From Phoronis ovalis (lineage: Eukaryota > Phoronida > Phoronidae), in contig JAOXYB010101382.1 in assembly GCA_028565635.1 (NCBI GenBank), positions 1-21,444 of the forward strand: a stretch of 21,444 nt of DNA. The letters are read 5' to 3'. Below the pieces are notes generated by a model. It was given only the letters and a program-made list of their open reading frames with translations. It did not search any database and was not told where the DNA came from. Numbering within the stretch: position 1 is the stretch's first letter; each line of letters opens with the position of its first letter. This document shows, one piece after another, positions 18,201-21,444 of this stretch. The position numbers and the translations under genes were made by a program.

Positions 18201-21020
18201 TTCTACAACTTTCTGTTTGCAAGGACACTTTGTGTTGTTTGGTTCAACATCTGTTGTCGTTTTCCCTGGTAAGTTTCATGTGTTGTATTTGGTGATATAT
18301 GCAGGTTTTGGTGTTTCATTAGGGTGTACAGTTCTGATATATTTAGCATGTCTTGTATAGAAGAAATGTACTAGAATGTAATACAACGGAATTACCATTT
18401 CTTGTGACAGTGCAAGTGTGCAACTAGATTTTTGATGTATGTCCACTGTTTCAGACTGCTAGTTTTGAACTTTTGTTTAGTAAAAGACTTTCAGTGTAGT
18501 AGTAGGTGCTTATTCACTTTCTTTGCCAAAATCTGTATTTAGTCTGACATTCTTTGATTGGTAGCACACCAAGATGAAGTTGAAGATTTCAGACTTAAAC
18601 TTGACTATGAAGAGATAACTCCGTGTTTAAAAGATGTCAGCCAGACATGGGACTCGATACTCAGTTCACCAGGCAGAAAAAACATCAAGTTTGACAGAGA
18701 AAGTCTCATAACTTGTGTCAGAGCAGGTAACTAAATTGTAATGTTGATGCATGACATGGTGCTAATTAATTGATACTACAGATACTACTGACTGTGATTT
18801 TCTGTTATGTTTTGACCTAGTCTAAATGCACAACTCGTGTATGGATGTTCTATAAAAAATCAGGGAGGGAGATCTGAAAATACTGTTCTACATCCCTCCC
18901 ATGAGGAGCATTATCTCGGCAGTGGTACAAGCTTTGTATAAGAAACAAATAACCTCACCCGTAATTATAATCATTTTAAGGTCCTCCCTCTTATATTATT
19001 TAATGGAACAGCTCTGAATTATGTTGTTAGAAAAATAAGTTGACTGTACAATCAAAAGTTGTTGTTTCTTTGACAGGAGTTCCTCGTAGAAAGCGTGCTG
19101 AGATATGGGAATTTGCTGTTGAACAACATCGTTTATATAACCCTGGTGCTCAGAAACCGACCACTAAAATTGATTTATTTGTAAAATATCATGACTTGCT
19201 CAAGCAACTCACCACACATCAGCACGCCATCCTAATTGATTTAGGTACAGACAGTTAACAATTGTGTAATTAGTGATTGTGACTAGATCAATTTATATAC
19301 CTAGCTGTATGTTCTATTTATAATGTAAAAGTGCTAAGTAAAACATTTTGCTGTTATAAACATATATAGGATGAGCAAGAGGGAAAAGTCCTTACTTTAC
19401 ATACATAAATGCTAGTTTAATGATGGTGATATTAAAAGTGAATCAAATGGTTTTGCTTGTTATTGTATTTAGCTTGTACACACAAATACATTTGATGTAA
19501 TTCTGTAGTTCTGTAGCCTTGCATATTTTCATGTATTCTTTTGTAGGCCGCACTTTTCCTAGTCACCCTTACTTCTCCGGTCAAGCAGGATCTGGTCAGC
19601 TGGCTCTCTTTAATCTACTCAAGGCTTATTCATTACTGGACAAAGAAGTGGGCTATTGTCAAGGTCTGAGTTTTGTGGCAGGTTTCCTTCTAATGCATGT
19701 AAGTGTGTGTACTACTGTGTTTTGTTACTTGACATGTGCAGTATAAGTACATATTATAAATGTTTATGGTATCAATTCTAAGGGATATACCAGCTATGCA
19801 AACTGGAGCACTATTGTCAAAACAAGAAGAGAAATACTTTTGTAATGCATCAAATTGCCTCCAAACTTAGTATTTCTTTTCTTCAATGCATCAACATTTA
19901 TCAAGTATCAACAACATGTTTCAATCCGTAGACAGAATTTTTCTACATTTTTCAAATGTGGGACAACTTCTGTAGCTACTATGCACAAGCTGGGTGGTTT
20001 ACTTTTAGCTAATAGAAAGTCATGTACATTGATACATTTTTGTTTACCTGGTCCTACACAGGTTGTCACATACTGTAAGGTAGATTCCACTAAACTGGTG
20101 GGTGTCAGCTTTCATTTATTATTTTTCAGAAATGGATATGGAAAAATAGAAATTTTAAATTGATGCATGCCCATATAGAAATACATATTTTAAACTTAAA
20201 TTATACAATAATTCTTGGATAAAAATCAAAAGCATGTTTATCGTGAATAAATGCTGTCATAGACGTTTGTTAGTTTTTATTAGCATATTTTTAAAGCTTT
20301 CAGTGGTCATAATTATGATTTTTTCAAATAATTTGTGTGTCTCTCTTTGAAATTTAAAGTAAGTTCCTTGTTCTTATTACAGCTTCCAGAAGAAAGATCT
20401 TTTGCTTTGCTGAAGTATCTTATGTTTCAACTTGGGTTTCGAAGGCAGTTCAGACCAGATATGGTTGCTTTACAAGTGAGTAGGCAATGGATGCAGTAAC
20501 ATCTGATAACTTTCTCCATGATGTTTTTAATGGATAATTTAGAAATGTTTCTCAAATTAACTCAGTCCTTGTTACATGCTTTATTTGACACTATTATATT
20601 TTACAATGTATAAGGTCTATCTACTATTTCATTAGCTATCATAAATGTTGCTTCAAAACAGACTGCTATAATTACTGACATTAGCCTACATACTGTAAAC
20701 CACAATTTAAATGATGAAAGCAAATAGGCTGCCTCACCATAGAATGCAAGTTCAGAGTTGTCGCACAATTAATATGTCACAGCATTTTAATTTTTTCTAA
20801 TCAAGTTTATAGCAGAATTTTAAAGGCTTTTCACATGTGTTTGTTTTCTGTGTCTTTCAGATTCAGATGTATCAGTTGTCTCGTTTGCTTCATGACAAAC
20901 ACAAGGATTTGTATGAACATTTTGAAAATCATGAAATTGTGCCAACTTTATATGCTGCCCCCTGGTTCTTAACCTTATATGCATCACAGTTCCCTTTGGG
21001 ATTTGTGGCCAGAGTTTTTG
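2756..21020 (+). CDS. TBC1D1/TBC1D4: Rab GTPase-activating protein TBC1D1/TBC1D4 (AS160) ortholog, 17 exons, 3'-incomplete
   Basis: Family role: in vertebrates this protein is a cytosolic RabGAP for Rab8/10/14-type GTPases that holds GLUT4 vesicles back until Akt or AMPK phosphorylates it. Seen here: seventeen exons join in phase to 1045 codons plus one base. Domains in order are PTB1 (about 60-225), Ser-rich linker, PTB2 (about 355-455), phosphosite linker with RPRSST (639-644) and [10 protein letters not shown] (729-738), RabGAP-associated helix (about 730-800) and TBC domain (from about 855). Arginine finger Arg912 (DLGRTF) and glutamine finger Gln949 (YCQG) are both intact. The start at 2756 has the strong context gcgccATGg, and an in-frame TAG lies at 2732. 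Vertebrate paralogs are about 1170 and 1300 residues long. The exons for the last part of the TBC domain and the tail lie beyond the window. Invertebrates normally have one co-ortholog, so I do not choose between the two paralog names. The family call is near certain; exact exon edges are predictions. Confidence 0.95.
3263..7744. other. Intron 1, first part: no gene seen
   Basis: Intron 1 spans 3263-10716 (7454 bases). This part is AT-rich and holds no conserved coding block on either strand. AATAAA at 3569-3574 lies 55 bases after the read-through stop and could be an intronic polyadenylation signal. A short GC-richer patch near 5490-5560 (containing GGGTGGATCTAGGATT) looks like a repeat remnant. 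I see no RNA gene. Confidence 0.5.
7745..8100 (+). repeat. Decayed dispersed repeat, 'GGGTA' family, in intron 1
   Basis: Repeated 'TACCCTTTTTGGGAC'-type motifs occur at about 7762, 7800, 7905 and 8036, separated by T-rich spacers. Bases 7749-7784 match the reverse complement of 1360-1390. The tail near 8073 (ATGCATACCC) recurs near 1327. I interpret it as a fragment of the same family as 1019-1860, in the opposite orientation. Confidence 0.5.
8159..8510 (+). repeat. Two diverged direct copies of a segment of about 180 bp
   Basis: Bases 8159-8179 and 8342-8362 share the 21-base block TATGGAAC-A/T-GATCAGATAAAC with one mismatch. Both continue with alignable text: 'GATTAAGTT', a run of TAAAAT-type sequence, then 'CAGTA...TTTATAATTTC...TGCA...ATCAGATTTT'. 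The period is 183 bases. Copy 1 alone contains the perfect 18-bp palindrome at 8243-8260 (arm TATTTTAAC). It looks like an old local duplication or two adjacent insertions of one element. No coding function is visible. Confidence 0.6.
8748..8760 (+). repeat. Poly-G tract, 13 bases
   Basis: A homopolymer of 13 G. A second run of 12 G lies at 9026-9037, at the edge of the next repeat. Such runs are prone to slippage and sequencing error, so the exact lengths are uncertain. Confidence 0.85.
9014..9393 (+). repeat. Dispersed 'GGGTA / CCATGGGT' repeat with G-rich ends, in intron 1
   Basis: Starts with CATGGGCGTG and a run of 12 G followed by CAC (9026-9039). Near its far end GTGCCCCCC (9380-9388) is the inverted counterpart. 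Inside are repeated 'GGGGTATxTTTT' motifs (near 9115, 9167, 9231), CCATGGGTGT (9181-9190) and three perfect 32-bp tandem units (9212-9307). The opposite-strand repeat at 1019-1860 shares motifs and order. I infer a non-autonomous dispersed element with an internal minisatellite. I see no transposase or reverse transcriptase. Confidence 0.6.
9212..9307 (+). repeat. Three identical 32-bp tandem repeat units
   Basis: The units start at 9212, 9244 and 9276, each beginning AGCCATCTTTTCAGACAACG and ending GGTATGTTTTT. The three copies are identical, which points to recent expansion inside an otherwise decayed repeat. The flanks carry further degenerate versions. Confidence 0.95.
9394..10716. other. 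Intron 1, last part: no gene seen
   Basis: AT-rich intronic sequence up to the acceptor TACGTATTTCAG at 10705-10716. The open frames here are short and without family resemblance. Confidence 0.5.
10717..10837 (+). CDS. TBC1D1/TBC1D4: Exon 2: end of PTB1
   Basis: Encodes residues 170-209 plus the first base of Gly210. '[15 protein letters not shown]' is the amphipathic helix that closes the PTB fold, followed by 'FYEVMYTG', the counterpart of vertebrate 'FEVLFCGRV'. Phase 0 in, phase 1 out, donor ACAG|GTAGGA. Confidence 0.93.
11075..11628 (+). CDS. TBC1D1/TBC1D4: Exon 3: PTB1 end, Ser-rich linker, start of PTB2
   Basis: Encodes residues 210-394. '[10 protein letters not shown]' matches the strongly conserved vertebrate 'VTVAHKKAPP'. 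A Ser/Asp/Glu-rich disordered linker (about 240-355) follows, with RQRHGS at 253-258 fitting the Akt consensus RxRxxS. PTB2 begins near 361 and includes '[10 protein letters not shown]', like vertebrate 'NFKEISFCSQ'. It ends in phase 0 at CAG|GTATTT. The minus-strand open frame over 11292-11606 is a shadow. Confidence 0.93.
11629..12087. other. Intron 3, no feature seen
   Basis: 459 bases of AT-rich non-coding sequence ending in TGTAATTTAG. No repeat or alternative exon is supportable. Confidence 0.6.
12088..12183 (+). CDS. TBC1D1/TBC1D4: Exon 4: middle of PTB2
   Basis: Encodes residues 395-426. 'HFGFITRD' corresponds to vertebrate 'HFGFICRE', then '[12 protein letters not shown]' to 'FVCYVFQCTNEA'. 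96 bases, phase 0 on both sides. Donor GTG|GTGAGT. Confidence 0.93.
12184..12707. other. Intron 4, no feature seen
   Basis: 524 bases, AT-rich, ending in CTCCATTATAG. Nothing recognised. Confidence 0.6.
12708..12834 (+). CDS. TBC1D1/TBC1D4: Exon 5: C-terminal helix of PTB2
   Basis: Encodes residues 427-468 plus the first base of Gly469. '[11 protein letters not shown]' is the terminal PTB helix (vertebrate 'EIMMTLKQAF'). '[16 protein letters not shown]' preserves the spaced cysteines and 'LHKLCE' of the vertebrate protein. Donor GATG|GTGAGT, phase 1 out. Confidence 0.94.
12835..13929. other. Intron 5 with a probable decayed dispersed repeat
   Basis: Between about 12976 and 13750 the base composition and style change. 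TCTGTCTGTAACACTTT (13033-13049) and TTTTTATCCGATCAGCTTCA (13074-13093) resemble a phrase seen in many invertebrate dispersed repeats. Two direct blocks share 'ACTTCTGATxCATAGAG' near 13155-13185 and 13471-13490, and both blocks sit next to 'TACAGGTCAA' (13115 and 13521). I read it as a decayed dispersed repeat. No coding capacity is supported. Confidence 0.4.
13930..14021 (+). CDS. TBC1D1/TBC1D4: Exon 6: helical linker after PTB2
   Basis: Encodes the end of Gly469 and residues 470-499, a charged, probably helical segment rich in Glu, Arg and Lys, with no PTB or TBC motif. Position and length fit the vertebrate region before 'ELIISFLRCLYEEKQKEH'. Acceptor TTGTTTAG, donor AAA|GTAAGC. Phase 1 in, phase 0 out. 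Confidence 0.85.
14022..14322. other. Intron 6, no feature seen
   Basis: 301 bases, AT-rich, ending in GTTATTCTAG. Nothing recognised. Confidence 0.6.
14323..14451 (+). CDS. TBC1D1/TBC1D4: Exon 7: conserved helix '[14 protein letters not shown]'
   Basis: Encodes residues 500-542. The block '[15 protein letters not shown]' matches the vertebrate 'LRCLYEEKQKEHIHI' helix, which anchors the linker alignment. 129 bases, phase 0 on both sides, so skipping would not shift the frame. Donor AAT|GTAAGT. Confidence 0.93.
14671..14763 (+). CDS. TBC1D1/TBC1D4: Exon 8: linker block '[12 protein letters not shown]'
   Basis: Encodes residues 543-573. '[20 protein letters not shown]' matches vertebrate 'RLDMLKNKAKRSLTESLESI', a short conserved basic segment. 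The acceptor has a strong T-tract (TTTTTTTTGTTATAG). 93 bases, phase 0 on both sides. Donor ACA|GTGAGT. Confidence 0.94.
14981..15055 (+). CDS. TBC1D1/TBC1D4: Exon 9: short basic linker exon
   Basis: Encodes residues 574-598, starting SKKKDEQ and containing GRSWTTDSE. No domain. 75 bases, phase 0 on both sides, so it could be a cassette exon. Acceptor CATACTTTAG, donor CTT|GTAAGT. Supported by splice signals and phase more than by sequence conservation. Confidence 0.8.
15056..15562. other. Intron 9, possible repeat remnant
   Basis: 507 bases. The stretch at 15220-15430 has several 'GGTCA' half-sites (15223, 15341, 15352, 15412) and looks like decayed repeat sequence. There is no gene. Confidence 0.4.
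15563..15831 (+). CDS. TBC1D1/TBC1D4: Exon 10: phosphosite linker with RPRSST
   Basis: Encodes residues 599-687 and two bases of Met688. RPRSST (639-644) fits the Akt consensus RxRxxS/T. The following '[14 protein letters not shown]' resembles vertebrate TBC1D1 'STETPHERKDF'. RRS (653-655) and ARRGS (680-684) are further basic-directed Ser sites. The region is Pro/Ser-rich and probably disordered. The donor AT|GTACGT at 15832 is weak but is the only nearby one I find with good sequence and correct phase (89 codons plus 2); a CT|GTACAT site at 15826 also keeps phase but fits the consensus worse. Confidence 0.85.
15832..16380. other. Intron 10, no feature seen
   Basis: 549 bases, AT-rich, ending in AAATTGCTTTAG. 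No repeat or exon recognised. Confidence 0.55.
16381..16589 (+). CDS. TBC1D1/TBC1D4: Exon 11: '[11 protein letters not shown]' phosphosite segment
   Basis: Encodes the end of Met688, residues 689-757 and the first base of residue 758. '[20 protein letters not shown]' (729-748) matches vertebrate TBC1D1 'KTRRHSWRQQIFLRVATPQ' and is the first part of the conserved RabGAP-associated region. Ser735 sits in an RRxS setting. Donor AGAG|GTGTGT, phase 1 out. Confidence 0.92.
16590..17715. other. Intron 11, contains a candidate 18-nt microexon
   Basis: 1126 bases of AT-rich sequence. The notable item is a perfect-phase microexon candidate at 16903-16920, preceded by a long pyrimidine tract and followed by GTAAGG. 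Apart from this I see no repeat, RNA gene or coding block. Confidence 0.5.
16903..16920 (+). CDS. Candidate optional 18-nt microexon (not in the main model)
   Basis: Acceptor TTTTCTTTTGTGTTTTATTG + CAG and donor TTGA|GTAAGG enclose 18 bases. In the incoming phase (1) they read E-I-K-I-R-L plus the first base of a Lys codon and preserve the frame into exon 12. The insertion would fall just before the helical region ahead of the TBC domain. Vertebrate TBC1D1 is known to have tissue-specific exons in its linker. No transcript evidence is available here; a chance match is possible. Confidence 0.35.
   Translation, partial: KLKSD
17716..17844 (+). CDS. TBC1D1/TBC1D4: Exon 12: RabGAP-associated helix
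   Basis: Encodes the end of Glu758, residues 759-800 and the first base of Ala801. '[20 protein letters not shown]' followed by 'ENKNLQ' matches vertebrate '[20 protein letters not shown]' followed by 'ENQKL' very closely. This is the helical block just upstream of the TBC domain in this subfamily. Donor CAAG|GTAAGT, phase 1 out. Confidence 0.96.
17845..18564. other. Intron 12, contains a candidate 45-nt cassette exon
   Basis: 720 bases of AT-rich sequence. Apart from the candidate at 18224-18268, nothing is supportable. Confidence 0.5.
18224..18268 (+). CDS. Candidate optional 45-nt cassette exon (not in the main model)
   Basis: A pyrimidine-rich acceptor (CTTTCTGTTTGCAAG) and a consensus donor CCTG|GTAAGTTT enclose 45 bases. 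They are open in the incoming phase 1 and keep phase to exon 13. The 15 residues would be mostly hydrophobic (centre [13 protein letters not shown]) and would interrupt a charged helix, which argues against it. An unused pseudo-exon is the more likely reading. Confidence 0.2.
18565..18726 (+). CDS. TBC1D1/TBC1D4: Exon 13: '[13 protein letters not shown]' segment before the TBC domain
   Basis: Encodes the end of Ala801, residues 802-854 and the first base of Gly855. '[16 protein letters not shown]' (811-826) is nearly identical to vertebrate TBC1D1 '[16 protein letters not shown]', followed by '[11 protein letters not shown]' (vertebrate 'STPGRSKIKFD'). This is the strongest pointer to the TBC1D1/TBC1D4 subfamily as against other TBC proteins. 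Phase 1 on both sides. Donor GCAG|GTAACT. Confidence 0.96.
18727..19076. other. Intron 13 with a small inverted repeat
   Basis: 350 bases. GGGAGGGA (18863-18870) and TCCCTCCC (18893-18900) can pair as an 8-bp stem with a 22-base loop. Otherwise unremarkable. Confidence 0.55.
19077..19244 (+). CDS. TBC1D1/TBC1D4: Exon 14: start of the TBC domain
   Basis: Encodes Gly855 to residue 910 and the first base of Gly911. '[17 protein letters not shown]' is the TBC opening motif (vertebrate 'GVPRHHRGEIWKFLAEQ'). '[16 protein letters not shown]' (896-910 or so) leads into the arginine-finger motif completed by the next exon. Phase 1 on both sides. Donor TTAG|GTACAG. Confidence 0.97.
19245..19546. other. 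Intron 14, no feature seen
   Basis: 302 bases, AT-rich, ending in TTCTTTTGTAG. Nothing recognised. Confidence 0.6.
19547..19698 (+). CDS. TBC1D1/TBC1D4: Exon 15: TBC catalytic core, arginine and glutamine fingers
   Basis: Encodes the end of Gly911 and residues 912-961. Arg912 (codon 19549-19551) is the arginine finger of the IxxDxxR motif, here 'ILIDLGR'. Gln949 (19660-19662) in 'GYCQGLSF' is the glutamine finger. '[15 protein letters not shown]' is nearly identical to vertebrate TBC1D4. Both residues needed for dual-finger GTP hydrolysis are present. Phase 1 in, phase 0 out. Donor CAT|GTAAGT. Confidence 0.97.
19699..20382. other. Intron 15, no feature supported
   Basis: 684 bases. A frame over 19855-20163 is open but shows no conservation, and the minus-strand frame at 19908-20090 overlaps it. 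Neither is supportable as coding. Confidence 0.55.
20383..20475 (+). CDS. TBC1D1/TBC1D4: Exon 16: TBC domain, '[19 protein letters not shown]'
   Basis: Encodes residues 962-992. '[20 protein letters not shown]' matches vertebrate '[20 protein letters not shown]'. 93 bases, phase 0 on both sides. Acceptor TTCTTATTACAG, donor CAA|GTGAGT. Confidence 0.96.
20476..20860. other. Intron 16, no feature seen
   Basis: 385 bases, AT-rich, ending in a strong acceptor TTTTCTGTGTCTTTCAG. Nothing recognised. Confidence 0.6.
20861..21020 (+). CDS. TBC1D1/TBC1D4: Exon 17: TBC domain, last exon in the window
   Basis: Encodes residues 993-1045 plus one base. '[12 protein letters not shown]' and '[20 protein letters not shown]' + 'ARVF' are almost identical to the vertebrate proteins. 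It ends in phase 1 at TTTG|GTAAGT, and the vertebrate protein continues with 'D[MI]IFLQG', which is not found before the window ends. The final TBC helices and the C-terminal coiled-coil tail must lie to the right. Confidence 0.97.
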
Positions 21021-21272
21021 GTAAGTTTTTAAATGATCTCATCAAGTATTTTGATTTTGTGCATTTGATTAGTTGCCATTCATTACCACTTTGTCGGGTC
21101 ATAAATGCACAAAATCAATATCCAGCATAAATGTAGTGAAGACTTCATGATGTTGCCCATGAACATGTGTTCTCATAAAATAGTCGCATATTGCGCTCAT
21201 GTAACCTGATTCTTCTGTCTTAGTGGAAATGTTTTCTAATGTAATGTACTTACACAAATGTGTGTACCTTCT

Positions 21273-21304
21273 GATCATTGTACCCCCAGATCATTGTACC
21301 CCCA
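21273..21304 (+). repeat. 16-bp tandem duplication at the edge of the right inverted repeat
   Basis: GATCATTGTACCCCCA occurs twice head to tail (21273-21288 and 21289-21304). The second copy overlaps the inner end of the repeat and half of its hairpin arm. The left repeat copy lacks this duplication. It could mark replication slippage at the hairpin or an insertion scar. Confidence 0.95.
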
Positions 21305-21403
21305 GCAGTAGGCTGGAGGTACTTTGGATTTACCCTGTAACCGCCGCGTCAAATTCAATGTTATCGAGATATCTCAAGAAGGCAATGTGATATCCATTTG
21401 AAA
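21293..21403 (-). repeat. Right copy of the 111-bp inverted repeat, inside intron 17
   Basis: Reverse complement of 1-111 with 105 of 111 identities and no gaps. It carries the same palindrome GAGATATCTC (21366-21375) and the same hairpin (21296-21322). It sits inside an intron of the RabGAP gene, while the other copy lies about 2.6 kb upstream of the start codon, so the pair does not delimit the gene. Confidence 0.9.
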
Positions 21404-21444
21404 CTTAAATCGTATATTACTTGCATTGTGACAATGAAGCCTAT

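Larger units (their letters stand above)
21021..21444. other. Start of intron 17, window ends inside it
   Basis: The open frame reads on to 21130 but is not conserved past the donor. The rest holds the right copy of the 111-bp repeat and its 16-bp tandem duplication. No further exon was found. Confidence 0.75.

Noticed and set aside
20062-20079. A further 18-nt phase-0 microexon in intron 15 (CACAG | 18 nt | GTAGAT)
   Set aside because: It would insert six residues in the middle of the folded TBC domain, and the acceptor tract is mediocre. It also shows that such patterns arise by chance, which tempers the other two exon candidates.
19855-20163. 102-residue open frame in intron 15
   Set aside because: No similarity to TBC proteins, overlaps an open frame on the other strand, and the protein aligns continuously across the junction 19698-20383 without it.
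1-21444. A giant transposon carrying the RabGAP gene as cargo between terminal inverted repeats
   Set aside because: The gene continues past the right repeat, no transposase is visible, and two independent insertions of a small repeat explain the pattern more simply. Kept only as an alternative to test.
1-21444. CRISPR arrays, bacterial mobile elements, integrated viral genes or rRNA
   Set aside because: No spaced identical repeats with unique spacers, no polymerase, integrase or capsid-like coding blocks, and no rRNA-like segments were seen on either strand.

Overview
The window is animal nuclear DNA. It is AT-rich, with long non-coding stretches and one protein-coding gene on the + strand that is broken into many small exons by GT...AG introns. 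Neither strand shows operon structure, ribosome binding sites or a second gene. The protein is recognisably the ortholog of vertebrate TBC1D1/TBC1D4 (AS160), the Rab GTPase-activating protein that links insulin/Akt and AMPK signalling to vesicle traffic. Divergence from the vertebrate proteins and the style of the repeats (decayed 'GGGTA...CCATGGGT' repeats, poly-G tracts) suggest a marine invertebrate, such as a hemichordate, mollusc or amphioxus. The phylum cannot be settled from this sequence alone.

Layout. Bases 1-111 are one copy of a 111-bp repeat at the window edge. Bases 112-2590 are 5' flank containing a decayed repeat (about 1019-1860). Bases 2593-2755 look like a compact promoter and 5' leader, with a perfect CRE palindrome, CCAAT elements, a YY1-like site and upstream ATGs. 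The start codon is at 2756. Seventeen coding exons follow: 2756-3262, 10717-10837, 11075-11628, 12088-12183, 12708-12834, 13930-14021, 14323-14451, 14671-14763, 14981-15055, 15563-15831, 16381-16589, 17716-17844, 18565-18726, 19077-19244, 19547-19698, 20383-20475 and 20861-21020. Their phases agree at every junction and give 3136 coding bases (1045 codons plus one base). The gene then runs out of the window inside intron 17. The end of the TBC domain and the C-terminal tail are therefore not present.

The predicted protein has, in order: a first PTB/PID domain (about residues 60-225, split by a 7.45-kb intron), a Ser-rich linker with an RxRxxS site, a second PTB domain (about 355-455), a phosphosite-rich linker with RPRSST (Thr644) and RRPSW, the helical RabGAP-associated region (about 730-800), and the TBC domain from about 855. 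The arginine finger (Arg912) and glutamine finger (Gln949) are both present, so a working RabGAP is expected.

I see no new multi-gene system here. The points most worth a second look are: a nearly identical 111-bp repeat in inverted orientation at both window ends (105/111 identical, about 21.2 kb apart); two phase-preserving candidate alternative exons (18 and 45 nt) in the linker and coiled-coil region; an 83-codon read-through of the exon 1 donor followed by AATAAA, which could make a short PTB-only isoform; a 5' leader with possible uORFs, including an ATG-TAG start-stop; and a repeat family shared by three loci, one carrying three perfect 32-bp tandem units.
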